Positions 18,001 through 25,582 of a stretch of 64,000 nt of DNA are shown here, in pieces. The position numbers and the translations under genes are program-made. This DNA comes from Synechococcus sp. WH 8101. Its GTDB lineage: Bacteria > Cyanobacteriota > Cyanobacteriia > PCC-6307 > Cyanobiaceae. The stretch covers positions 992,001 through 1,056,000 of the forward strand of contig NZ_CP035914.1 of assembly GCF_004209775.1 (NCBI RefSeq), written 5' to 3'. Every line of letters starts with the position of its first letter. The first letter of the stretch is position 1. Under the pieces are notes generated by a model that ran no database searches, was not told the DNA's origin, and saw only the letters and a list, made by a program, of their open reading frames with translations.

Positions 18001-18426
18001 GCGGGTGCGGTTGCGGGCGCGCTCGTTGAAGACCTGCTGCTGCAGCTCTTCCCGCATGGTGCGGATCGCTTCTGCCTGCTCGCTGGCGTTGATGTTGCGA
18101 CAGAGGCGAACAGCGGTGTCGAGATAACGGTCAACGTCGTCCGACGACATCGCTTCCGAGTGGGCCCACTTGTTGCGGGCTTCCTTCAGTTCACTGACGT
18201 AGGCACGGTCGGACTGGCTGAGCAACCGCTTGAACACCGTTTGCCAGTGCTCCATGAACAGGCCCAGCAGAACGGAGACGTCTTGGAGGTTGTTGGCCTG
18301 AGGCGGCAGGCGGTCTTGCCAGTTGGTACCGACGTTGTCGTAGAGCTGGCTGGAGATATAGGGGAGCATGGCATCACGGAGCTGATCGAGAGCCTTGCCG
18401 ATGCGGTCGCGGTTAGAGATGGCCAT
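15085..18426 (-). CDS. DUF499 AAA ATPase with N-terminal Swt1-type HEPN domain
   Basis: An 1113-residue protein. The first 130 residues end in ARNKWAHSE, the Rx4-6H-like core of Swt1/HEPN-family domains. The ATPase follows, with a Walker A motif TNFGGGKTHS near residue 240 and Walker B CLILVDEWVAYAR near 347, typical of DUF499 (COG1483) proteins. A low-complexity Ala/Ser linker and a small C-terminal domain (RYVASVKLDPTRASLQMSTF) close the protein. DUF499 ATPases are encoded next to DUF1156 methylases in defence islands and form the ATPase of helicase-methylase-ATPase systems. It lies 7 bp behind the methylase gene. The HEPN part could be an RNA-cleaving effector; this is not shown. Confidence 0.85.
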   Translation of the reverse strand: MAISNRDRIGKALDQLRDAMLPYISSQLYDNVGTNWQDRLPPQANNLQDVSVLLGLFMEHWQTVFKRLLSQSDRAYVSELKEARNKWAHSEAMSSDDVDRYLDTAVRLCRNINASEQAEAIRTMREELQQQVFNERARNRTRYQATIANEVESGLKPWREVITPHPDVISGKYQQAEFAADLDLVQRGIGSAEYTDPVEFYRRTFITDGLKELLRIALQRLNGQGGEPVIELQTNFGGGKTHSMLALYHLSSGTPLANLPGLDEVCSELGINSVPKASRAVLVGTAFNPSKVDVKPDGTEVHTLWGELAYQLGGAAAYAQIAESDQQQVAPGARALAALFEAHGPCLILVDEWVAYARNLVDKSDLPAGTYDTQLTFAQQLTEATKQVVNALLLISVPQSINEIGGSNGELACNGLKNVVTRLAYQWRPATGNESFEIVRRRLFEPITTQDDGANRDAVVRKFCDMYAANRADFPAQAREPGYRDLLTSAYPIHPELFDRLYEDWSTLDRFQRTRGVLRLLALTIEGLWNGNSKDLLIMPSSMPIDDNDVKNELVRFLDNQWEPIISQDVDGGQSIPTRLDAENPNFGRVSACKRVARSLYMGTAPGATRERKGINDQSVKLACVMPGEPIAVFGDALRRLGDRGRYIQQDGDRYWIDTSPNLNRTAEDYRESYLRQEDELVAELNTLISKEAARRGDFAGVHTAQIDSSGIPDEPSTRLVLLAAQYTHRKGVEFSSAMQWTTQCLQSKGNAPRQFMNTLVFLAPDGQNLDNLFLALAERRAWQRVLDEKLLLNLTVNQENQAAAKVEDANRTIDARIPETWSHLLVPYQSEPGPHGANWDEKRLSGGKGSLAERASEKCVQEDLLANQLGARAIRDKLNAFLWRERPHVQVRELVDWCRKYLYLPRVTTDQVILDALVNAQAAMSGETTFHLADAIDESTGRYNGLRPQQASSSQLPNLNSLIVKDEVAQAQIAADKAAAQQAAAATESGASSFTASNFTNTNPSSPGIGRAVAKPAGEGTTTDPTTTSAESSKPAQPTRYVASVKLDPTRASLQMSTFVEEVMSHLQALPGVQIEMTLEVQVNAPGGIDEQTARIVLENSAALKVEKPGLY

Positions 18427-18433
18427 GGCGGGA

Positions 18434-18690
18434 TTAGATCAGGGAAGCCTGAACGGTGGTTTCGGTGCTCTGGGATGCGGCTAGACGCTCAAGTTCGGGC
18501 CAGGCGATCACAAGGCCGTTGTAGGCGCGGGCTTCTTCTGCTTGTTTGGTCTTCTCGCAGTGGTTGTATAGGCGGTAGGCCAGTGCCCGGCAGTTTGCTG
18601 CGAGGTCGCCGTGTCCAGAAACCTTCTTGAGCTGGCCCAATAGCTCGGCCGCCGCACCTTCTCCACCCGCTTCCAGCCGCTTGATCAAGT
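18434..18690. repeat. Duplicated methylase 3' end (matches 21342-21600)
   Basis: The last about 250 bp of the two methylase genes are highly similar at nucleotide level, and the final 55 codons encode identical residues. This block is also richer in G/C than the gene centres. It looks like an unequal duplication whose ends were kept or homogenised by recombination. Confidence 0.75.
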
Positions 18691-21337
18691 GCTGGGTGGC
18701 CTCCCAGACGCAGAGACGTTCGTCACAACTCGGATCCCAGTCATATGCGAGTTGATCGCGCCGCAGGAGCCATGCTTTGCCTGCTACCGACCGGAGAATG
18801 CCAGCCTTGGCTACTCCTTCCACAGAAACGTTGCGTGCTTTGGCAAGGCCTTCAGCATCCCCAAAATCCCGCTCGGAATATCCAAAGCTCTCAAAGAAAG
18901 TCAGAGCAAAGCGACTGTCAGCATCCAGCTCTCCATCACCCTGTGACAGGCACTCATCCAGCGCAGCATTAATCTCAATCAAAGCATCTCTCACTGACAT
19001 GCGACTGTCGTCTGGATTCAGAACTCCATTTGCACTGCTAAAAATAGCCATGCCAGGCCCAATTGCGGCCTGAGCCATATCAGCGGGAGAGATTAATGCT
19101 TTAGAGAATTCGGCTATAAACGTTTGCAGTTCATTGCGCAGACTCCTCTTGAATGCTGATCTGCTCAATGCGGATGAATTCGCAGACCTCTTCCTGCAAG
19201 ACAGCACAATGCTGGACGACAGAGCATTTGACTCCTGATTACGCTTTCTATTTTCTCGCTCGGTGCTAACTGGCCAGGCCGCTGTAATCACTAAACCAGT
19301 CGAAACAAGCGCATCCAAGAACGCTTCCCATCCTGTGCTAAATGACTGACTCGATGAACTCGTCTCAGACTGCTTGAAAGCATAATATATGGTCATTGGA
19401 TATGCTGGATGAGAATTCGCTGCAATAGCCATTACAGCTTTTTTCATGCCATCCAAGAAAAACTCGGTAGCCCCCTTCTTCCCGCCATGTCGAGCGGGAG
19501 TGGCAACCAGCTCTTCATGCTTTGGTGTTTCAATTGTTCCAAACAGCAAAGGATAATCTGCCTTGATAGCCCTTCTCAGCCAAACATAGAAGTAGTCAGA
19601 GAGGTCCGCGTAGCCAATATTGTCAAAGTAAGGCGGATCAATTGATACTACCCTTGCCGCTCCCGCTTTCTGCTGCGCCGCGTCTTCAAGAAACGCAACT
19701 CCTTTGTATTCACTAGATGTCGCTACTGACCTGAGGCCTGACACAACAGTGTCAACCATGCTTTCGAAGGAGCCACTTGGCCCACTGAGAATATTCGCCT
19801 CGCAAAAGTCCCATGTCATCGACAATGTCTGTCTAGAAAAAACATCGCCAGGGCATTGAACACCCGATTTAAATGTGCAGAGAGAGCTCGATCTATTACT
19901 CGTCTTGCTCACCGCAATTGACAAATATAGCCTGATCGCCTTTATGTAACTATCTTTCTTTTCCTGGCTCCAGTCGCTTATAGACAGCCTTCCTAGGCGA
20001 ATTCCTTTATCTATGTCGCTGGAGACCAACAAGTCAAGTGCACCTAGTTCATCGCAAAGAGTGGTGAGGGCCAGTGCCTGCCTGTTTGTATACAAGTCGC
20101 CCCAGCTGCTCATGCCGTAGTTGCCGACACGAAAGCCCAGAGCATCCTGCAGAAAAGCCGTGTTTGGTTTCCAAGGTGGCTGCTCTATCTGTGCAAGCCT
20201 TAGCTGATCTACGGTTGGCGTTATGTAAACTCGCTCTTTGTTACCTTGCAAAACAATCGCGATCATTTGACTGCCTAGCCTGCCTTTCCTGGCTTCTTCG
20301 CGGATATATTTTGCAGTTATAGGCGCCCCTGACAGCAAGCACTTGAAATTCGCACCATTGACCTTGGTGCCTGATCTCCACTTGTAGGCAGCAGGTGGCC
20401 GACCCTTAATTACGTTCAACCGATACTTGTTGCCAGATACAATCGGCTCTATCCATGACTCCGACTGGGAATTACTTGTTAAGATAAACGTAGATGCCAG
20501 TGGGACTTCGCAATCCGAGTATGATGGGTCAGGACTCGAAACCGTTCGAGCCCATATCCATGCAATACACTGAAGATTTTGATCAAGATATTTTGATAAG
20601 TCAGGCCTGGAATCAACAATGTCGGCCGTGATCTTGACGGGTTGATAATGGGAGCCAATTCTGTCGATTGCTCGACCCAGAAGAACTCTTCCATAATGAA
20701 CAATATCCTCGCACAAGCCATTTGCATTTTCGCCAACGCTAATCAACTCGGAATCATCTAAGCGTGGGTGAACCGAGAGCGTCTTTGCGTACTTGGGTGG
20801 CACTTCGATCAGTGCCTTGTTAATCAGCACAGCAACTGGATTGAGATCACTAGCCAGGACCTCAAATCCAAGGGCTTGCGCTTCTAGCGGTATCGCCCCG
20901 CCTCCAGCAAAGGCATCATGGAATGGCGGCAGTCTTTTGGGGTCAAAAAGATTTACCGCATCAGGATGATCCTTATTGTCATTGCAACAACGGGTCCAGC
21001 TCTTCTTGATTTCGAGCCTTGCTTCATCGAGAAACTTCTTATTGGAGCGGTTGGTCCAATCAAGCGCCTGACATAGAACCCTGAAAAGGCGAATTCTTTC
21101 AACTTCTTGCTGTTCTGGGGTTGGGAAATCTTCAGGAATCGAGGACGGATCATCAACGCATTGGCAATAAATAGCCGCCTTAGCCGCTGCAAGTGGTCGA
21201 GGCGCAAACCAGTAATGTATATTCCTTGGATGCCCACGACGAATTGCTTTGTCATGAGCACAAGCAGCATTGATCGCCTCGAGCGGGATGGCGACCTCGA
21301 TCAGCTTCTTGCGGCGTTTGACGGAGTGGTCAGTCAT
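18434..21337 (-). CDS. DUF1156 DNA methylase, second tandem copy
   Basis: A 967-residue DUF1156 (COG1743) DNA methyltransferase. The family N-terminus is clear (KLIEVAIPLEAINAA, later HYWFAPRPLAAAKA). The SAM-binding motif I is HDAFAGGG (about 140-147) and the catalytic motif IV is DPPY (about 567-570), followed by the YADLSDYFYVWLRR block; DPPY points to N6-adenine or N4-cytosine methylation. Order I - long insert - IV leaves about 400 residues as a candidate target-recognition region. The family zinc ribbon CxxCG is degenerate (CLLSG). The last 55 residues are identical to the upstream copy. It lies 7 bp before the DUF499 gene and 4 bp behind copy 1. Confidence 0.88.
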   Translation of the reverse strand: MTDHSVKRRKKLIEVAIPLEAINAACAHDKAIRRGHPRNIHYWFAPRPLAAAKAAIYCQCVDDPSSIPEDFPTPEQQEVERIRLFRVLCQALDWTNRSNKKFLDEARLEIKKSWTRCCNDNKDHPDAVNLFDPKRLPPFHDAFAGGGAIPLEAQALGFEVLASDLNPVAVLINKALIEVPPKYAKTLSVHPRLDDSELISVGENANGLCEDIVHYGRVLLGRAIDRIGSHYQPVKITADIVDSRPDLSKYLDQNLQCIAWIWARTVSSPDPSYSDCEVPLASTFILTSNSQSESWIEPIVSGNKYRLNVIKGRPPAAYKWRSGTKVNGANFKCLLSGAPITAKYIREEARKGRLGSQMIAIVLQGNKERVYITPTVDQLRLAQIEQPPWKPNTAFLQDALGFRVGNYGMSSWGDLYTNRQALALTTLCDELGALDLLVSSDIDKGIRLGRLSISDWSQEKKDSYIKAIRLYLSIAVSKTSNRSSSLCTFKSGVQCPGDVFSRQTLSMTWDFCEANILSGPSGSFESMVDTVVSGLRSVATSSEYKGVAFLEDAAQQKAGAARVVSIDPPYFDNIGYADLSDYFYVWLRRAIKADYPLLFGTIETPKHEELVATPARHGGKKGATEFFLDGMKKAVMAIAANSHPAYPMTIYYAFKQSETSSSSQSFSTGWEAFLDALVSTGLVITAAWPVSTERENRKRNQESNALSSSIVLSCRKRSANSSALSRSAFKRSLRNELQTFIAEFSKALISPADMAQAAIGPGMAIFSSANGVLNPDDSRMSVRDALIEINAALDECLSQGDGELDADSRFALTFFESFGYSERDFGDAEGLAKARNVSVEGVAKAGILRSVAGKAWLLRRDQLAYDWDPSCDERLCVWEATQHLIKRLEAGGEGAAAELLGQLKKVSGHGDLAANCRALAYRLYNHCEKTKQAEEARAYNGLVIAWPELERLAASQSTETTVQASLI

Positions 21338-21341
21338 CAGA

Positions 21342-24254
21342 TTAGATCAGGGAGGCCTGAACGGTGGTTTCGGTGCTCTGGGAAGCGGCCAGACGCTCCA
21401 GTTCGGGCCATGCGATCACCAGGCCGTTGTAGGCGCGGGCTTCTTCTGCCTGCTTGGTTTTCTCGCAGTGGTTGTAGAGGCGGTAGGCCAAAGCTCGGCA
21501 ATTGGCGGCGAGGTCGCCGTGGCCTGAGATTTGTTTTAGTTGGCCCAAGAGTTCTGCTGACGCACTTTCCCCGCCAGACTCCAGCCGCTTGATCAGATGC
21601 TGGGTGGCCTCCCATACACAGAGGCGATCGTCACGACTGGGATCCCAGTCTTCTTCAAGTTGCTCTCGGCGGAGCAGGCAGGCTTTTCCTGCAACGGAGC
21701 GTAGGATTCCAGCCTTGGCCACCCCATCTACGGATACATTACGGGCTTTTGCCAAGTTTTCTGCATCGCCAAAGTCGCGCTCGGTATAGCCGAAGCTCTC
21801 AAAGAAAGTGACAGCGAATCGGCTGTCTGCATCAAGCACTCCTTCGTCTTTTGAGAGGTGCTCATCGAGGGCTGCATTAATTTCAATCAAGGCTTGCCGC
21901 ACGGTCAATCGACTGTCATCAGGATTAAGAACCGCTTTTGCGCCACTGAAAATCCCCATACCCGGTCCGATGGCAGCCTGAGCGATATCAACCGGTGCAA
22001 TGTTTGACGCTTCAAGAAGGCGAGCAACCCTGGGTACAACAGACTTAATCTCTCTCCGAAACTCAGTACTGGAGAGGGTTCTTGCATCAGGGTCCTTGCG
22101 GTCGCAGATAAGAGCTATGCTCGATGCCAAAACATTTACCCCTTTGCCGATCACTCTGTTAGAGAGCTCCGTACGAATAGGCCAAGTCCCAAGTATTCGG
22201 AGTCCAGACTGAATAACAGCCTCTAGAAAAGTCTCCCACCCAGTACTTGTTATGCCACTGTCTTCGACTCTCTCGGACTGCTTAAAGGCATAGTAAACCG
22301 TCACAGGGAAGGCTGGGTGGGCAAGTGTTGATATTTGGCGGATTGCTAATGACATGCCATCAAGAAAATAAGACTCAGCCTTGTCCTTTCCGCCATGCAA
22401 GCAAGCAGTAGCAACGAGCTCTTCCGACTTGTCAATCGAAATCCTAGAAAAAATAGAAGGATAGACATTCTTGAGATTACGCCTTAGCCAGACATAGAAA
22501 AATTCCGACAGCTGCGCATAGCCAATGTTGTCATAGTAAGGCGGGTCTGTTGACACAATCTTTCCCCGAGAAGTTGCCTGGTTTCTTGCGTCTTCGTGAA
22601 TACAATAACCAACCCCTCTCCCAGGCATTTCGTCGATAGACTTTGCAATCCATTCAACACTTGGAGACCATGCTCCTGATGAAGAGCACAGAGGATTGCC
22701 TTCGCCATATTCCCAACACATGGCCAGAGCCTGGCGAGCAAACGTATTCCTGAGCTGAAGCTTTGTAGGACTGGAATCCCAGGTAGCTAACGAGGTATGC
22801 CTATCAGCCAACTTACTTATTGCAAAAGAGAGGTAGAGTAGTATGGCTTCTGCATATGCTTTCGCGCCCTTTCCTCCTGCTCTCAGGGGCCTTGAATCGG
22901 TTGTACCAATGACAGTAGACGCATGACATTCCGCAAGTTGCGAGGCCTGAGCGCATATGTCTGAAAGTATATTCAGAGCAAATAGTTGTCTATTGGTGAA
23001 AAGGTCCCCGAAGGATAGAAGGCCGTATAGCACGCAGTTGTTTCGCTTGTTATCGTAGAAGATTTCCTGCTCAGGCCTCCAGTTGGGTGGCTCAATATCA
23101 GCTGCTTTTTCTTGGTCAGGAGTTGCCTCAAGAAAAACTCTTTCTCGATCACCTTCGGCAACAACTGCCATTAGGCGAGAGCCCATTCGCCCTGCAAGCC
23201 CCTCCTTTTTTATGTAATCACCCGTTATCGGAGTCCCTGTAAGTATGCAGGAAAAGTTGGCTCCCCGAGCCAGTTGCGTTCCCTTTTTGATTGTTGCCCA
23301 GTTATCGGGGCGACCTTTTCTAATCTTGAATTCGTATGTAGCGCCTGTGACTAGGGGTTCAAGGTAAACTTCCTTTCCAGGCTTGGCTGACAAGACATAG
23401 GTTGAAGTAAGGGGAACCTCGATATCTGCCACAGAGGGATTAGGGCTTCTAACAGTTCTAGCCCAAATCCAAGCAATTACTTCTAGATCTTTGCCTTCGT
23501 ATTTTTGAAGATCATCCCTTTCGGATGCAAGAGTCGGCGCTATCGATATCTTCGGATAAATCTTGCCTAGGCGCCTATCTGCCTCTTGCCGCACCCACTC
23601 TCCGTAATATCGCAAATCACAAGCGATTCCTTTCGCGCCATCCCATTCTTGCTGCAGCAGAGAGTTGCTGCATTGGTGCTCCGGGTTAACCGGAGATGTA
23701 TTGCTGAATCTTGACGGGATGTCAATGGTTCCAATATTAATAAGAGAGGCAACCGGATTCAAGTCACTCGCGTATGCATCAAGGCCAAGTCGCTGAGCTT
23801 CAAGTGGCAGAGTGCATCCTCCGGCAAAAGGATCATGAAAGCTGGGGACATGCAGGGGATTGAATAGTGTGCTCGCTTCTGGGTGATGAGTATTATCAGC
23901 GCAACACCGTATCCAGCTTCTTTGGATCTCCTCGACAGCTTCTTGAAGTACTTTATCGCATGATCTGTTTTCCCAAGCGCTTAGACGACTAACTAGAGAA
24001 AACAGTCTCTGCCTTTCTCGCTCTTGATCTTCAGCCGTTTCGAAATCCTCCGGAACAGATGAAGGATCATCTACTAATTGGCAGAATATAATTGCTCTTG
24101 CGCACGCAGTCGGCTTGCGTGACCACCACAAGTGCAAAGTGCTTGGGTGCCCATGACGGATGCTCTTCTCCCGCGCCGACGCCGCATTGATCGCTTCCAG
24201 CGGTATGGCGACCTCAATCAACTTCTTGCGGCGTTTGACGGGGTGGTCGCTCAT
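21342..24254 (-). CDS. DUF1156 DNA methylase, first tandem copy
   Basis: A 970-residue paralogue of the following gene with the same layout: KLIEVAIPLEAINAA at the start, the canonical HLWWSRKPTACARA block, motif I HDPFAGGC, a degenerate ribbon (CILTG), motif IV DPPY (about 570-573) and YAQLSEFFYVWLRR. The ends are nearly the same as in the other copy while the central 700 residues are clearly diverged and A/T-richer, so the two enzymes probably recognise different sequences. Its start overlaps the end of the PIN-domain toxin gene by 4 bp, so translation of the methylase may depend on the toxin-antitoxin transcript. Confidence 0.88.
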   Translation of the reverse strand: MSDHPVKRRKKLIEVAIPLEAINAASAREKSIRHGHPSTLHLWWSRKPTACARAIIFCQLVDDPSSVPEDFETAEDQERERQRLFSLVSRLSAWENRSCDKVLQEAVEEIQRSWIRCCADNTHHPEASTLFNPLHVPSFHDPFAGGCTLPLEAQRLGLDAYASDLNPVASLINIGTIDIPSRFSNTSPVNPEHQCSNSLLQQEWDGAKGIACDLRYYGEWVRQEADRRLGKIYPKISIAPTLASERDDLQKYEGKDLEVIAWIWARTVRSPNPSVADIEVPLTSTYVLSAKPGKEVYLEPLVTGATYEFKIRKGRPDNWATIKKGTQLARGANFSCILTGTPITGDYIKKEGLAGRMGSRLMAVVAEGDRERVFLEATPDQEKAADIEPPNWRPEQEIFYDNKRNNCVLYGLLSFGDLFTNRQLFALNILSDICAQASQLAECHASTVIGTTDSRPLRAGGKGAKAYAEAILLYLSFAISKLADRHTSLATWDSSPTKLQLRNTFARQALAMCWEYGEGNPLCSSSGAWSPSVEWIAKSIDEMPGRGVGYCIHEDARNQATSRGKIVSTDPPYYDNIGYAQLSEFFYVWLRRNLKNVYPSIFSRISIDKSEELVATACLHGGKDKAESYFLDGMSLAIRQISTLAHPAFPVTVYYAFKQSERVEDSGITSTGWETFLEAVIQSGLRILGTWPIRTELSNRVIGKGVNVLASSIALICDRKDPDARTLSSTEFRREIKSVVPRVARLLEASNIAPVDIAQAAIGPGMGIFSGAKAVLNPDDSRLTVRQALIEINAALDEHLSKDEGVLDADSRFAVTFFESFGYTERDFGDAENLAKARNVSVDGVAKAGILRSVAGKACLLRREQLEEDWDPSRDDRLCVWEATQHLIKRLESGGESASAELLGQLKQISGHGDLAANCRALAYRLYNHCEKTKQAEEARAYNGLVIAWPELERLAASQSTETTVQASLI

Positions 24255-24679
24255 GGGATGGTCCAGGGATTGATCAGCTGCAGGCCGAGATCGGCGAAAT
24301 CAGAGGTGTTACGGGTGGCCAGCGGAGCGCCGTGGGCCAGGCCGATGGCTGCGATCACGGCATCGGCGGTGGCGATCGGCCGAGCCAGGCGTTCGCGGTG
24401 GCTCACCAGCTCGCCATACCAATGAGCGGCCTCGCTGGTGAAGGCCCACACCCGACCTGCAAACAGGTCGGCTGCCAGTGCATCCCAGCTCTCGCGCAGT
24501 GCCTGCTTGCGGCGTCCACCCGGCAGGCGCGCCAGGCCGTGCAGGATCTCCGCTTCGTTCATGGCGGTGATCGCTGCGCTCTCTGGATCGAGGCTGTTGG
24601 CCCAGGCCAGAACCCGTTGATCCGGCTGCGGACGCATCAGCTCGGAGATCACGTTGGTGTCGAGAACGATCACCGGCAT
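24251..24679 (-). CDS. PIN-domain toxin (VapC/FitB type)
   Basis: A 142-residue PIN ribonuclease: VLDTNVISELMRP with the first catalytic Asp, NEAEILHGLARLPGG with the conserved Glu, IATADAVIAAIGLAHG with the third acidic residue, and ATRNTSDF with the last. This is the FitB/VapC pattern. It overlaps the methylase start by 4 bp and follows its antitoxin by 11 bp. It would cleave RNA if the antitoxin is lost. Its position inside a defence operon suggests stabilisation or a fail-safe if methylation is lost, as inference. Confidence 0.87.
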   Translation of the reverse strand: MPVIVLDTNVISELMRPQPDQRVLAWANSLDPESAAITAMNEAEILHGLARLPGGRRKQALRESWDALAADLFAGRVWAFTSEAAHWYGELVSHRERLARPIATADAVIAAIGLAHGAPLATRNTSDFADLGLQLINPWTIP

Positions 24680-24690
24680 CGCCTTGGCTG

Positions 24691-24948
24691 TCAGCGTGGC
24701 TCGAACTCAGCGGCTGCAGGGGCTGAGCTGCGCTCCAGCAGATCGAGCTCCACACCGCCCAGCTCAGCGAAATGGGCATGGATGCGGCTGCCCAGGCGCT
24801 CCACCTGCACCTCAGCCTGGCTGGATTCGATCGCTGTTCGCAGGATCGTGCGCGCTTCTTCCTCCATGGATCGGCCATGGCGGGCGGCCTGCACGCGCAG
24901 CTGAGCCTTGGTGCGCTCGTCGAGATTACGGATGGTGAGGGTGGCCAT
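24691..24948 (-). CDS. FitA-like ribbon-helix-helix antitoxin
   Basis: An 85-residue protein: an N-terminal RHH domain (MATLTIRNLDERTKAQLRVQ, then HGRSMEEEARTILR) and a C-terminal tail that would wrap the toxin. The order antitoxin-toxin, the 11-bp gap and the FitA-type RHH match FitAB/VapBC modules. A perfect inverted repeat lies just upstream and probably is its operator. Confidence 0.87.
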   Translation of the reverse strand: MATLTIRNLDERTKAQLRVQAARHGRSMEEEARTILRTAIESSQAEVQVERLGSRIHAHFAELGGVELDLLERSSAPAAAEFEPR

Positions 24949-24961
24949 CGGAGTTGCCTGT

Positions 24962-24981
24962 CTGCAATGCCAGCATTGCAG
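24962..24981. promoter_or_regulatory. Inverted repeat, likely operator of the FitAB/VapBC pair
   Basis: ctgcaatgc-ca-gcattgcag is a perfect 9-bp inverted repeat with a 2-nt spacer, 13 bp upstream of the antitoxin start. RHH antitoxins bind such palindromes in their own promoters. It also lies between the two divergent toxin-antitoxin units and could affect both. Confidence 0.7.
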
Positions 24982-25054
24982 TCAACGCTAGCCCTTGCGG
25001 GCCTGGCTGATCCGCCTAAGGTTTTGGTGTGGTCTGACAGGGAGAGCGCCGCCG

Positions 25055-25288
25055 ATGGCCGTTGAGCTGCCCCTCGCTCAGATGACGCACGACGAAAAAC
25101 TCCAGGCCATGGAACTGCTCTGGGCGGAGCTGTCCAAGACGCCAGAACAGTTGACATCTCCTGCTTGGCACCGCGACGTGCTCCGCAGTCGATGCGGGCA
25201 GGTGCAGCAGGGCCAGGCCAGGTTCCAGAGCTGGGACACGGCCATGGATGAACTAAGGGCTGAGCTGCGTGGACATCAGGCTCCTTGA
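25055..25288 (+). CDS. Addiction-module antitoxin (RelB/ParD-like partner of RelE)
   Basis: A 77-residue protein (LAQMTHDEKLQAMELLWAEL, SPAWHRDVL, then WDTAMDELRAEL) with the layout of the addiction-module component family that pairs with RelE/ParE toxins. The toxin gene begins 20 bp before its stop. The unit is divergent from the FitAB pair and inserted between helicase and methylase genes. Confidence 0.82.
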   Translation: MAVELPLAQMTHDEKLQAMELLWAELSKTPEQLTSPAWHRDVLRSRCGQVQQGQARFQSWDTAMDELRAELRGHQAP

Positions 25289-25571
25289 GGGCGCCAAGGA
25301 AGACCTCCGCAATGGCTGGGTGTTCTATGAACGCCAGGCTCCAGGCCTGGGCGATCGCTTTCTGGATGCCGTTGAGGCTGATGTGCGTCTTCTTCCCACC
25401 TACGCCGGGATCCACCTGGAGGTGGATGGCTTCCACCGGATGCTGATCAAACGGTTTCCATTCGCCCTCTACTACCTGATCGAGGAGGCCACGATCGACA
25501 TCTACGCGATCCTTGATTGCCGCCGCGATCCCAGTTGGACTGCTCAGCGGCTGACTGACTCGCGCTCCTAG
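25269..25571 (+). CDS. RelE/ParE-family toxin
   Basis: A 100-residue protein from GTG 25269 with the family layout: IRLLEGAKEDLRNGWVFYER, PGLGDRFLDAVEADVRLL, then HRMLIKRFPFALYYLIEE and YAILDCRRDPSW. The conserved RFPFALYY and H/R-rich end are typical of ParE-like toxins. It overlaps the antitoxin gene and ends 11 bp from the convergent stop of the helicase gene, showing that the module was fitted tightly into the operon. Confidence 0.85.
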   Translation: MDIRLLEGAKEDLRNGWVFYERQAPGLGDRFLDAVEADVRLLPTYAGIHLEVDGFHRMLIKRFPFALYYLIEEATIDIYAILDCRRDPSWTAQRLTDSRS

Positions 25572-25582
25572 ACAACGCTTCA

